From Corticium candelabrum (lineage: Eukaryota > Porifera > Homoscleromorpha > Homosclerophorida > Plakinidae): a stretch of DNA of 64,000 nt. Of this stretch, positions 41,152 through 51,596 are shown in pieces (within the stretch, counting starts at the first letter, position 1; every line of letters starts with the position of its first letter). The DNA lies in contig NC_085101.1 in NCBI RefSeq assembly GCF_963422355.1, positions 3,982,617-4,046,616 of the forward strand, written 5' to 3'. The notes beneath the pieces are model-generated. The model did no database searches. It worked only from the letters and a program-made list of their open reading frames with translations, and had not been told where the DNA came from. Made by a program: the position numbers and the translations under genes.

Positions 41152-44100
41152 CTTTTCATTCAATCCTTATTTTGTTTGATGGTAAGCAGCAATAAAACTC
41201 CATCTGAAAACTTGTCATGCACCATACAGCAATGTCAACATTATTGCTAACCATGCGCATGCTTGAAAACAGATACTGTGCAATACTTTACTGCTAGTGC
41301 ATCGACATTGAGTAAAAATATTTGCCAGTCTGTTTGTTATTGCACTAACATACATAGATCTTGGTAGTAAGATCACCTACAGTCACCTCCAAACACACAA
41401 GTTGTGACAGTCATGCTCATCGTCGCACACAAAGAAGGAACATAACTGTGCAAAGACACATGCAACGAGAACATAAACTAATTAATCGACTCTTAATAGT
41501 ACAAACACTGTGCTTTAATTCACCAAAAATTGTTTATTACCGTGTTGTGCCGCTTGTTGTTGCAGAGTAGGCAATGTTCAGATCTCCAGTCTAAACAACA
41601 AACATAAGTTCAACGTACCCTTCTTTCAGAATCTCATAACCATTTCATGTCTCATTCCGATATGACACTTTCATGTATTGCCATTTGCTATGAGTACGAG
41701 GAACTTCATTTTACACGTTTAGCTTTGAGCACAGCAAATGTCTTAGTTCTACAAAGTGTCACACCCGAACCTAACACGACAAACTCACACTAGCCTGAAA
41801 TGAGATTAATGCAATGCTATTCAAAGTTGTCGCTAACCAACTTACAAGGTCAATAAAGTACGATACTCGTTCGATTATTACCCCAGGGCTCGAGTAATCC
41901 CCCAGATCCAACTTTCCAGTACTGTCCAGGGCTCCACAGTGCGACCAATTTGGTTGCCAATGCTATTATTTTGTGTGGCAGGCGAGTAGTGGTTGCTCAT
42001 ATCACCCAAGGCAACCTCATTTGGTTGCTGTTTGGCTTTGGCATTCAGTTGCTGCTATCAACCGCTTCTTTGAATGCGAGTATGTGGTGGTAAAGCTGTT
42101 CAGGCAACGAGTACTAATTTTTCTTACTGCGGTGAAGCACATCCTGCAGCTTCTGCGGTGTATTTGCAGTCAATCCAGATGATTACACTCACACAACTCA
42201 GTTACTGTGTGACCTTGAACTCTCAATTAACCAATTACCCAAGCAATAAAAGGCATAACGCTCTAAAATGCAGCCGCCTTGTTGTGTTGCTTTTTCGTTA
42301 CCGTCTCGTTCTTTCCCGGTCAGCTCATCAACCCCAGGGCCAAGAGTTTTCCTGTGGTATCTCGATGATGCGATGCTTGAATGCATCTTTAACATCTACG
42401 CCTAGTACTACCACGTCAAAAGCTTAGGATTATAGAACTTCTAACAGTAGGTGCTGTTGTGCGCAGCTAAGTCTGGAACTTCAAGGCATTTTAATGTGCC
42501 TTGGTCTGGACTCCAAGGCTGTACACTGACTGTCGATCAATTATTTCTACTTGGTCGTCACTTGCGACAAAACTCTTTCAACGTATGTGGAGCCCTGTAT
42601 TCTGCTAGATTTGTGCCTGTAGGAATGCTAATGTTCTTCAACTAGCACACGCCTGTCAGCATTCCCTACTCCGAGTTCAAAAGTTCTGATAACTAACGCA
42701 AATTCAATGATATTTGCACCGACACTTTTCAAACAAATTGTTATTACAGTTGTGACTGCACAAAAAGTCCTTCATAATATTTATTAATAAAACCAATTTC
42801 ACAGTATTCAGCATGTGAGTGATTAGACCAGATACTTAAACACTGAATCAGAAACAAAGACCAAAATTCATACAAGTATACAATTACCTTTGCGCTACCA
42901 GAAAATACAGCTGAGCTCTCCTTTCCTGCAAGATATGCGACGTTATCTTGTATCTGGCAAACCTATGGCAATGCAAAATATTTATTTTATTTGTTACTTA
43001 AGGTGATTAACATCTCAGTTATACTGAAATCTCTAACATACAACACCGCCACATTTTGTCTGTTTAGTTTCTCTTTACTAAAATTTTTTTAGAAATTAAT
43101 TTCGTAATTTACTACCTTATTAACTCAAGATCACATTCTACAACTATGACAGATGTGTAATGCGTTGACTGAAAACACAGTTGGAATTGCAATTCAATGC
43201 TTTACATACCTTTCATGCAGACACCCTTACTATGATCATAGTTAGCAGCTGCTCATTGATATTCACCAAGCCGATATGGTCCCAACATAGCCAAACATGC
43301 CAGTATAAACAAGGTGCAATTCAAAGTGACTCACTTCAACAGTCAGACTGGTAAATAGCAATAGTGAGAAAATTTGGTGCACTATAGAGTCTCATCTACA
43401 ATTTCAATGACATGCATTCTACTTTCCTATCAAATACTGACACGGTTTTGCATTATTAGTTAAGACAAACTTTACAATTATTGAGCTAGTCTGACTATAA
43501 AACCCAAAAAGATGTGCTAATGCTAAGGCCGCCTATCTGTTGCTTGTTTGTTTCTCATCATCCAGGCTCTCTCAAACCAACTCGGGCGGATGGGTCATTA
43601 TCATTATCCATTTATGTACACCGGATGTCAGCAGACACCATTATTCAAGGAATACAACAGATCAGCATTAGCCTATAGTGGTACCTTTAGACTGTAGACT
43701 AGAGGTCTGATTTGGGGATCCACAGAAATAATCCTCCATGGCAACAAATCTTGATTTATAATATACCATGTAGTTAGGAGAGCAGACATCCTGTAAAAAG
43801 TAGATACGGAACGTACAATCCATCTGCTCTCGTTGTGTCGCACATGTGCATTACAAGATGGCATAACGATGAAATCAGTGCAGCCTGTCATTTGGATACA
43901 GGCGAGTGATGAAAAACAGACATGCAACAAATAAAGGCGTATTAACTGTAATTGACTTGAATACACCCTCTATCTCAATATTTCCTATAAATACTTCCTC
44001 CTAATGTTTACTGCCTAACACATGCTAACAACTAGACGTGCAGTTTGCTAAAGAAGACCACAAGCTTTCGAATGATGTACACTGAATCACCACCCAATTT

Positions 44101-44563
44101 TCATCATACTCAGTAACTCAGAAACTTACCCCACTAAATAATTAATTAAATTACCTATTTAATTAACAAATACATTCTTGAATATTAAGTTTTCGCTTAT
44201 ATCAGAACACAAAAAACTACAAAGACACTTACGGCAACGTCATACTTTGGAGTACAAACTTTGTCCCCCTTTTCAGCCAACTCGGTAAAGGAAAAACAAG
44301 GATTGTAGTAGTACGTTGTAGAGGAAGATACACGATCTTTAAACCTAATAGTGCCTTTCAAAACTCGTTGCACAACCACTCACTGAAGCATGGACTTACC
44401 GTGGAGCGCCACTGGTGTTAGTATTTGCTAGTAGAGTCAAATCGACAATTCCAGTTCCCTCTTCGGTGCAGATACAAGAAGAATCGCCATGTTTAGTGCA
44501 TGCTGAACCTTCCACTACCGCTTTTGCAGCACAGAGGCACAACAAAAGAGAAAGCGGAAACAT
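39981..44563 (-). CDS. Mannose-6-phosphate receptor-like protein, copy 5 (complete, nine exons)
   Basis: Exons: 44400-44563, 44233-44344, 42888-42962, 41541-41590, 41377-41445, 40637-40739, 40483-40577, 40295-40421, 39981-40067; total 882 nt, 293 residues, open throughout. Signal peptide [23 protein letters not shown] core [17 protein letters not shown] and [11 protein letters not shown]; juxtamembrane [14 protein letters not shown]; membrane helix over exons 7-8; tail GVELMPNYSFW-type with the Phe-Trp pair, here [11 protein letters not shown] or close (exon 8 differs from copy 2 by a few bases). The last exon starts [14 protein letters not shown] 6.9-kb Gypsy element sits 166 bp upstream of its ATG and separates it from the spacer that follows the other copies. 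Confidence 0.8.
40931..41150. repeat. (AC)n microsatellite, intron 5 of copy 5
   Basis: About 220 bp of AC with GCATGCAC interruptions, equivalent to the intron 5 tracts in copies 2-4. Confidence 0.95.
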
Positions 44564-44576
44564 GCTGAATTTCGAA

Positions 44577-44611
44577 GTCACGTGACTGGTTGCATGCGAA
44601 TTCCCGGAAGC
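44577..44611 (-). promoter_or_regulatory. CLEAR-type palindrome and ETS-like box, copy 5 promoter
   Basis: GTCACGTGAC at 44577-44586, 13 bp from the ATG (44563), and CCCGGAAGC at 44603-44611. Both lie between the gene and the Gypsy insertion, so the insertion left the core elements intact. Confidence 0.65.
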
Positions 44612-44728
44612 TTTCAGATGAGGAAGTTGTTCCTGTGCTGTTAGACGTTAAAAATGTAACGCTAACTGAATGTTTCTTTCTACTTGATAAATTCAGTGTC
44701 TAACACTGTAGCTATTTTGTCTGGATAG

Positions 44729-44872
44729 TGTTGTGTATGGTTTCCTGCATCCGGGGGTTCTGTTGGTTTGACTGAATTCCGAATGTGTCATTCCGGTGAA
44801 TGTTAAGTTAGTCTAAAGAGCGTATATGTTATAGTAGTAAAATATAGATAACTTGGTTACACGAACACCACA
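44729..44872 (+). repeat. 5' LTR of Gypsy element 1
   Basis: 144 bp, TG...CA ends, followed by TTTTGGAGACGAGGACGGGA, a typical Gypsy leader start. It differs from the 3' LTR at a handful of positions, mostly single substitutions, so the insertion is not brand new. Confidence 0.9.
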
Positions 44873-44921
44873 TTTTGGAGACGAGGACGGGATGGCAACG
44901 ACTTCAGGCGTGCACCTCCTA

Positions 44922-45802
44922 GCCTCGGCCTCCCAGACCCGTGTAGCGCCGATACAAAATCGTCAAGGGTCTGGGATGGTACCGCCTCTTCTCAATATAT
45001 TGCTGTTGGTCCTAGGACCAGCATTAGTGTTCAGTTTCATACTGCATACCTTTCCAATTACAGCTGTAATCAACGAAGACATCTCATGCATATCTGCTGT
45101 CTGCTAAAGACTACACTGTACACAAACGACGACTTGTAGTGCACTCTTCACGCAAACTCACGTCCCTACACGTCGTGGTTTGTATTCTGCGCCTGTCAAC
45201 GGCAGTAACGACACCTAGTAGAGCCGTTTGTTCGAACTGATGCTCCGACATCTACACTAGCCAGCCAGCTGCATTCTCAACGACTTCATGATCACGTCTA
45301 CTACACAGAGTCTTGCGGAGAATTCACGGCGAAGTTTTGTCACGATTTCGCGGCAAGTCGCATCGAATCCGGACGATCGAGTCACAGCGGATGCGCGCAT
45401 CGCGAATTTTCATCGCGAATTCGAAGCTCCACGCGCGACTAGCAGCTACTCGCAGCGGATTCACGGCGATCAGACACATGCCGATCGCGTCTGCGGCTCC
45501 AGTAGTAAAAGAAAGTGCTTCCTAACGTCCCGTTCGCGTTCCCTATTAACACACAAATGATAAAACCGTAGCTACTGTAAACACAAAGGTACCCGTGCAG
45601 CAGGATGCGACACGATGTTCTAGCGCGACATGTCTTCGTCGTTCTTGTATTACGGCCGTAATTGGAAAGGTATGCATTTATGAAACTGAACACTAATGCT
45701 GGTCCTAGGACCAACCGCAATATATTGAGAAGAGGCGGTACCATCCCAGACCCGTGGAGGACGATTTTGAATCGGCGCTACACGGGTCTGGGAGGCCGAG
45801 GC
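44922..45802. mobile_element. 881-bp TA-flanked inverted-repeat element nested in the Gypsy leader
   Basis: The ends are GCCTCGGCCTCCCAGACCCG and its complement, flanked by TA (44920-44921 and 45803-45804). The arms are about 165 bp long (44922-45085 and about 45638-45802) and nearly identical. The 550-bp centre has small ORFs only. The 83-bp palindrome at 2789-2871 is a miniature of this element. The TA duplication suggests the Tc1/mariner group. Confidence 0.8.
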
Positions 45803-45804
45803 TA

Positions 45805-46385
45805 CCCTCCTCCTCCCTTCACAAGCTGTCCAGGTGAGCCATCGACTGATTGGAGAGCATGGCTGACCGCATTTGACACATATTTGACTGCTTCGGGACT
45901 GAATGCTGCGGAGGTCAGGGATGAGCGAAAAAGGGCGTTGCTACTTCACTGCATTGGAATGGAAGGACAGCGCATTTTCGGTACACTTGGCACCAGCGAG
46001 ACGTACAAGGAAGCGAGACGTACAAGGAAGCGAGAGAGAGACTGACGCAGTTCTTTGGAAAAGTAAGAATGTTATGGTAGAGAGATACAAGTTTAGACAA
46101 AGATACCAGCGGCAAGGTGAGTCTGCTAGGGAGTACGTTTCGGCGCTTCGTGAGCTGGCGGTAACCTGCCGGTGTGGTGAGTTGCATGATGAACTACTCC
46201 GTGATCAACTTATTGAGAAGACGATTCACCCAAAGATTAGAGAGAGACTGCTGATGGAGTCGGACGACATGTCGTGTGATAAGGCTTTGAACCTGGCCTC
46301 TCAAATTGAGCAGACGCTGCACGAATCTAAGAAGATGAAAGTTAGAAGGGAGTTTGAGGAGAAGATCGATGGTTTAGACAGGTAA
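45805..46385 (+). pseudogene. Gypsy 1 gag, capsid region, frameshifted
   Basis: Begins in a Pro-rich stretch and DWRAWLTAFDTYLTASGL (about 45846), a typical Gypsy capsid start, and continues with RYKFRQRYQRQGESAREYVS (about 46083) and RDQLIEKTIHPKIRERLL (46201). A 17-bp tandem duplication, 45998-46014 and 46015-46031 (GAGACGTACAAGGAAGC twice), shifts the frame between the two halves. A stop follows at 46383. Confidence 0.8.
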
Positions 46386-46479
46386 ACTGATGTTAAGGAC
46401 ACACTAAAGGGTAACGTCGTAGGCCATGTTTGTAGAGTTCAATCACAAGGGAAGGGTAGCACACGAAGTAGTTCAATAT

Positions 46480-46620
46480 TAACGTGTGGGAACTGTGGTC
46501 TTCAACATCAACAGTCAAGAGCTTCTAGCTGTCCAGCGTTTGGGAAGGAATGTCGCAAATGCGGTAAAGCTAACCACTTTGCTCGTTGCTGTAGAGTTCT
46601 TACATCTCGAAGCCTGGACA
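46480..46620 (+). pseudogene. Gypsy 1 nucleocapsid zinc knuckles
   Basis: Two knuckle-like CCHC motifs are seen: CGNCGLQHQQSRASSC and CRKCGKANHFARCC. They would bind RNA in the gag particle. The region lies after the gag stop and is out of continuous frame with the capsid part. Confidence 0.75.
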
Positions 46621-46628
46621 GGCAAAGT

Positions 46629-47018
46629 GTGGTAAACAAGTTGAATGACACTAGCAGTCAAGAGTCTCAACAATTTACGATACTGAACATGATTGAAGAC
46701 GTGTCACCGGGAAAGTTTAAGAAATTAGTTTGCGTACTGGGGAACAGTACTATCAGTTTAATTGTTGACTTGAGCGCTAATGTGTCAGTATTAAACCAAC
46801 GTACGTGCAGTGAATCCCTGGGGGACTCCTGTGTGTCTCCATCATCAATGAAGCTTGTTAGCTATGAAGGATCTCTTATTAAAGTGATAGGAGAGATCCA
46901 TATTCCAGTCCAGTGTGGAAAGCACAAACTAGATGGATTTCCTTTCTACGTGACATCCTTAGGAGCTAACATTATTGGAGTGGATCTTTTTGATGCATTG
47001 GAATTTCAAATAGTTTAA
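46629..47018 (+). pseudogene. Gypsy 1 aspartic protease, degenerate active site
   Basis: The frame has the usual protease spacing, but where retroelement proteases have DTGA or DSGA it reads VDLSANVSVLN (about 46762-46794). The downstream ANIIGVDLFDAL matches the conserved second half (normally ...ILG.D.L). Catalysis is unlikely. Confidence 0.7.
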
Positions 47019-47039
47019 GACGATCTGACTCAAAGAAAA

Positions 47040-47951
47040 GAGCCTATCCTGCAAGTGGTATCAAAATGGCAGAGTGAATGGCGTAGTCCTTTTACAGGCT
47101 TAGGATGTGTCAAGGAATTTTCTCATCAGCCCATGATCAACACAGATGTTAAACCAGTGGTGCAATCTTTACGCCGAAATTCCTCTGGCGTTGCGTGACT
47201 AGGTTTCGCTAGAGTTGAAGCGATTGGAATCAGAGGGTATCATTGAGAAAGTGGATTCGTCTCCCTGGGTGTCAAATTTAGTAGTGGTAAGAAAGAAATC
47301 TGGAGGGATTTGCTTATGTGTGATCTTCGTCAAGTAAATAAAGCTGTTATTCCACAGAAATATTCATTACCTACTGTTGAAGAGATAGCTGCGGAGTTCT
47401 ATGGTTTGGCCATCTTTACTAAATTGGACTTGAAGCAAGGATATCTACAGGTGCCTTAGACGGAAAACAGTCGCAATCTTATAGCTTTTGTGACTCACGA
47501 TGAAGTATATCGGTTTCGTCGAACGCCATTTGGTTTGTCATCTGCACCATTTGCTTTTCAACAGATGATGGCAACCATCGTGTCTGGAATCAAGGAAGCA
47601 TCGGTATTTATGGATGATATTGTTGTTCATGGTGCTACACAAGAGTCTCACGATCATCGACTAAAGCAGGTGTTACAGAAACTGACCGACCACAAGTTGA
47701 CCTTAAATGAAAACAAGTGCATATTTTCTAAGCGGCAAGTGGAGTTTCTGGGGTATGTCATCTCGGCACAGGGAATAATGACACAACGATCAAACGTGAA
47801 AGCTATACAGGAGGTCCCATCACCAACTTCATCTGCGGAGTTGGCTTCGTTTCTTGGAATGGGCAATTACTACCCTCGTTTTGTGCAAGATTACGCAGAG
47901 ATCACTACTCCTCTAAGACGGTTGTTGAAACAAGATGTTCCTTGGAAGTGA
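47040..47951 (+). pseudogene. Gypsy 1 reverse transcriptase, interrupted
   Basis: Seen in order: an entry region with stops (TGA near 47196), a CDLRQVNKAVIPQKYSLPTV segment (47320-47380), FTKLDLKQGYLQVP (about 47416), then frame 47490-47951 with TPFGLSSAPFAFQQMM and the catalytic FMDD (VFMDDIVVHG, about 47606). A TAG at 47457-47459 interrupts the palm and a TGA at about 47949 separates it from RNase H. Confidence 0.85.
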
Positions 47952-48029
47952 ACAAATGAGTGTCAACTAGCATTCCGGCAATTAAAAGACTCAGTTACGT
48001 CAGCCCCGGTTCTAGCACATTTTTCAACT

Positions 48030-48593
48030 ATGGCAGTTCCGTATGTAACCTGTGATGCTTCTGAAACGGCGTTAGGCGCTGTTCTTTCACAATATCAGGA
48101 CGGACAGGAGCGACCTGTGGCGTTTGCATCGAGAGCGTTAACAGAGACAAAGAAGAAATACTCAGTGGCGGAACGCGAGGCATTGGCCTGTATTTGGGCA
48201 GCGCAGCGTTGGCACATCTATTTGTATGGCCGAAGATTTGTTTTACGCACGGACCATCAGGCGTTGGCAACTCTTCTTTCAATAACCGGTTCTGGACAAC
48301 GCCTTATTAGATTACATAGATGGGCAGATAGATTGCATAGGTATAATTTCTCAGTACAGTATAGACCTGGTAAGCAAAATCAAGTTGCTGATTTTCTGTC
48401 ACGCGTCAATCATCAAATTGTTGGTGGTCTCAGTGATGAGCAAGATGCTGCTGCTGAGGATGATAGTCTGTGGATTCAGACATTGAGGGTTTTTTCGGAC
48501 ACAGTTGTTTCTCTTGAGGAATTGGAACAAGAATCTGTTGTAGATGACATCACACAAGAGGTTTTCAGTTTGTGCAGAAAGGATGGCCATTGA
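48030..48593 (+). pseudogene. Gypsy 1 RNase H domain
   Basis: Open for 187 codons. TCDASETALGAVLSQ holds the first catalytic Asp; YSVAEREALACIWAAQRW holds the Glu; LRTDHQALATLL and VADFLSRV follow in the order normal for Ty3/Gypsy. This is the best-preserved part of the element. Confidence 0.85.
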
Positions 48594-48892
48594 GAATGAC
48601 TGATGAGAGTCTTCAACCATATTATCGTGTTCGATCCGAGTTATCCTTATGGGGCAAAGATCTGAAATGCTTGGCTAGAGGTCAGCGAGTGATCATACCA
48701 CAGAAGTTGCGTGAGAAGGTGTTGGGGATAGCACATGAAGGACATTTAGGAATGGTACGAATGAAACAGCGTTGTAGGGAGGCGGTATGGTGGCCAGGAA
48801 TGGATAAGCAAGTTGAGAATTGGGTAAGACATTGTGAAGCGTGTCTCCTGAGCGGGAAATCAGTTCATCCTAGGGTGGCTCCATTACAACCT
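48594..48892 (+). pseudogene. Gypsy 1 integrase, N-terminal zinc-binding half
   Basis: Contains the HHCC module: AHEGHLGMVRMKQRCREAVW followed by WWPGMDK and HCEACLLSGK, in the 151-codon frame 48572-49027. The frame is cut at 48892 by a nested DNA transposon. Confidence 0.8.
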
Positions 48893-50682
48893 CAGGGCAT
48901 AATTTATTCGGTATCGCATCGCAGTTTGCGAATCAATTTTTGTATGTGGCGAAACAAAGTCAGATACGTGTCGCACAAACTGCGATGCGGAATCAGGATG
49001 TCCCATCCAAGTACAGTAGAAGTCTAACTAAAAATCTCATAATGATGCACCCTTGCACTGCAAAGTGGTGAGATGATACTATATATAATATACTATTATA
49101 TCTTTATTCAATTATGAACCATCTGTACTTGAGTGGTCATGCTGTGCAATACATGAAACTAAAGCACATTAGCAGAACACCTGCCGAAACTATCATTTCA
49201 TTAGCAGAAGGGATGGCAACAGAAACAGAAACTTGAAACAAGATAGCTATTGAAACTTACATTGTAACTACGTACAAGATAAAAAAGGAACAAAAGTGAG
49301 TAACAGTGTAGTCAATGTACTTGCACTTTTACATCGTAGCTAATGTCACTACCAACTAAAATAACAAACAATCATGCAATGTGTAGTTGCATGGGACTTT
49401 CCAATGTAAAGGTCAACACAAACAGCACTGTCACAGAAACACGGGAAGTACAAACAGCACAGCTTTTCCAACCTACTTGAAAAAGTTGACAAGCTTTAAG
49501 TTTGTGTTGCATATGCTGTTTTTCAACGCTCTGCTGAACCCTCTAGCCACATTGTCATGTCATCTGCACGGTCATTCCGCTGACTTGCCTTTCGCCATTG
49601 CTAACTTAGACTCGGTTCATCTTATCTTTGAAAATTTGAAGGCTGACAACCCTGAAGTGCCATCGGAGTTGTCGCAGTTTATTGCAGCCGCAGAGAAAGA
49701 TGACCAGCTGCACTTTCAAAATGTAAAGCTGTCAGGCGTACAGCCAAACGTAAGTAGAGTGCATTTATGATGTCGAGATCACTTTTCACCAAAGCTATTG
49801 GGAGATGCATTCACAATCGTTTTGATGATTTACAACAGGGATTTTTAAAGCAGTTTGTCTCCTTGACATTAACCTGTGGCCGACTGACCGAGATGATCTT
49901 GCAGCCTTTGGTGTAGCTGATGTGTCTCTTGCTGTAGAGCACTTCCGTCATCTTCTATTAAAGAACAACGTATTGTTGGATGGGGTAATGACAGACTGGA
50001 CCTTCTTCAAGATGTACTGGATCGATAACTTAATTGCGACACCATCCAAAAATACTCTATGGTCACTGCTTCTGTCTCAGTACAAAGAGATATTTCCAAA
50101 CTTTGTGCAATTTGGTGTGCATACTGCTGGTGTTTCCAGTCAGCAATGCCATAGTGGAGCGTGGTTTCAGTGCTATGAGGAGGATAAAAAGTGACTGGCG
50201 GTCAAGTTTTAGTGAAGATACCTTAGATTACTTGATGAGGATTAGCGTTGATGGTCTGCCATTAGCACAGTTTGACCCTACACTTGCAGTCCAACGGTTC
50301 TTCAGCACTCCAAGGAGGCCACACGTTCAGCCATATGGTTAAAAAAACCAAAAGGTAATGAATAGCATATTTTGCTTCTAAAATTTGCATGGGCAGGGTG
50401 CCACTTGCTACTATTCAAGTAACTTCGTTTCTACTTAGCTAAAGGGAATTGCGTTATAATAACAAATTTAATAGTATCATCACTATTCACAGTTTGGCAC
50501 TGACTATAAACTTGAACCTGTAGACTAGAAAAGCACGAACTGTCTGGGTATTTAATGAATTAATTAATTGCTCTGCTTTGCAAAAATATGCTTGCGACGC
50601 AATTTTGCATTACTGCTACTCAATTTGCAATTTGTGTAGCAATACCGCTACGCAAAAAAAAGAAAAAGTAAATTATGTCCTG
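48893..50682 (+). mobile_element. 1.79-kb hAT-like transposon nested in the Gypsy integrase
   Basis: The ends are CAGGGCATAATTTA and TAAATTATGTCCTG (14 bp, one mismatch). It is flanked by AACCT at 48888-48892 and 50683-50687, so removing one copy rejoins the integrase frame. Inside is a plus-strand transposase remnant: 49387-49770 (FVLHMLFFNALLNPL...IANLDSVHLIFENL) and 49922-50342 with VERGFSAMRRIKSDWRSSFS and LDYLMRISVDGLP, the hAT C-terminal dimerisation pattern. Frames are broken between the parts and the N-terminal zinc-finger half is missing. The 5-bp duplication is unusual for hAT, where 8 bp is typical. Confidence 0.8.
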
Positions 50683-50687
50683 AACCT

Positions 50688-51412
50688 GTTCAGTGGCTTG
50701 CAGAGCCTTGGGACCGAATTCAGATTGATATTTTTGGAGAACTGCACGCAGCTCCCTACAGCCAGCGATTCGTGATCGTTGTTCATGACTTATTTACGAA
50801 GTGGCCGGAGGTGAATGACACCCATACTTTGACTAGACGGTTACCTGCTGAATTAATGCTTGGAAGAAAACTTCGAGAACCATTGGATACTCTACGACTG
50901 CAAACTGTTCCCAAGAGTAGCAAGGTGCAGGATACGAACGAGAACGAAGGTCTGCTGGCAGACATTCAACGTAAGCAAGAAAAAGTAAAATCATACGTAG
51001 ATAAGAAAAGGTTAGCTAGAATGTCGTCATTTGAAATGGGAGATTGGGTGAGGATCAAGCGACCTCAAGTTGGTCACAAGTTACGATCACAACTTTCAGC
51101 ACCAATACAAATTCGGAAGAAGATCTCGAATGACTCCTACTTGTTGAGTGACAGGTTAAAATGGCATGCAAATAATCTCGTACGAACTAAAGCCCCACTT
51201 TCTCTGTCTTCCAGGCTAGCAGATTCAGAGCATATGCCGCTAGGATCACTTCTAGGGGAGGGAGATCCATCATTTGGCATAGCAGGGGAAGGAGAGAGAA
51301 ATGAACAAGGTCGTTTGGAAGAGTTACAAGAACAGGCTCCCAGAAGATCAACGAGACTGCGCCACGCCCGGCATACCATCGGGATTTTTGTTTATCAATA
51401 TGCTACCTAGAT
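50688..51412 (+). pseudogene. Gypsy 1 integrase core fragment and C-terminal region
   Basis: Resumes with the first core Asp region (WDRIQIDIFGEL, about 50710) and LFTKWPEV, then jumps directly to LPAELMLGRKLREPLDTLRL. About 100 residues of the catalytic core, including the second Asp and the Glu, are deleted. The C-terminal part keeps FEMGDWVRIKRPQVGHKL and SYLLSDRLKWHANNLV, the usual integrase tail (frame 50772-51410). Confidence 0.8.
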
Positions 51413-51446
51413 ATTATTGACAGTTTTGGAAAGGGGGGGGGGAAGT

Positions 51447-51591
51447 TGTTGTGTAGGGTTTTCTACATCCGGGGGTTGTGTTGCTTTGGCTGAATTCCGG
51501 TTGTGTCATTCCGGTGAATGTTGAGTTAGCCTAGAGAGCGTATATGTTATAGTAGTAAAATATAGATAACTTGTGTTACACGAACACCACA
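51447..51591 (+). repeat. 3' LTR of Gypsy element 1
   Basis: 145 bp, preceded by the polypurine tract at about 51430-51445 and followed by the GATAG duplication. Confidence 0.9.
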
Positions 51592-51596
51592 GATAG

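Larger units (their letters stand above)
44729..51591 (+). mobile_element. Gypsy-type LTR retrotransposon 1, full length but inactive (6.86 kb)
   Basis: Two 144-145 bp LTRs (44729-44872 and 51447-51591) start TGTTGTGTA and end GAACACCACA. The element is flanked by GATAG at 44724-44728 and 51592-51596, a 5-bp target duplication; removing it restores the TCTGGATAG(C/T)GAGGCCATAAC sequence of the other copies. The internal order gag, zinc knuckles, protease, reverse transcriptase, RNase H, integrase is that of Ty3/Gypsy. A polypurine tract (AAAGGGGGGGGGGAAG) precedes the 3' LTR. No env-like frame is present. Several stops, frameshifts, a deletion in integrase and two nested insertions make it inactive. 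Confidence 0.92.

Noticed and set aside
44729..51591. Envelope gene or infectious retrovirus-like element
   Set aside because: No frame lies between the integrase tail and the polypurine tract, and all enzymatic domains are damaged. It is an ordinary decayed Gypsy retrotransposon.
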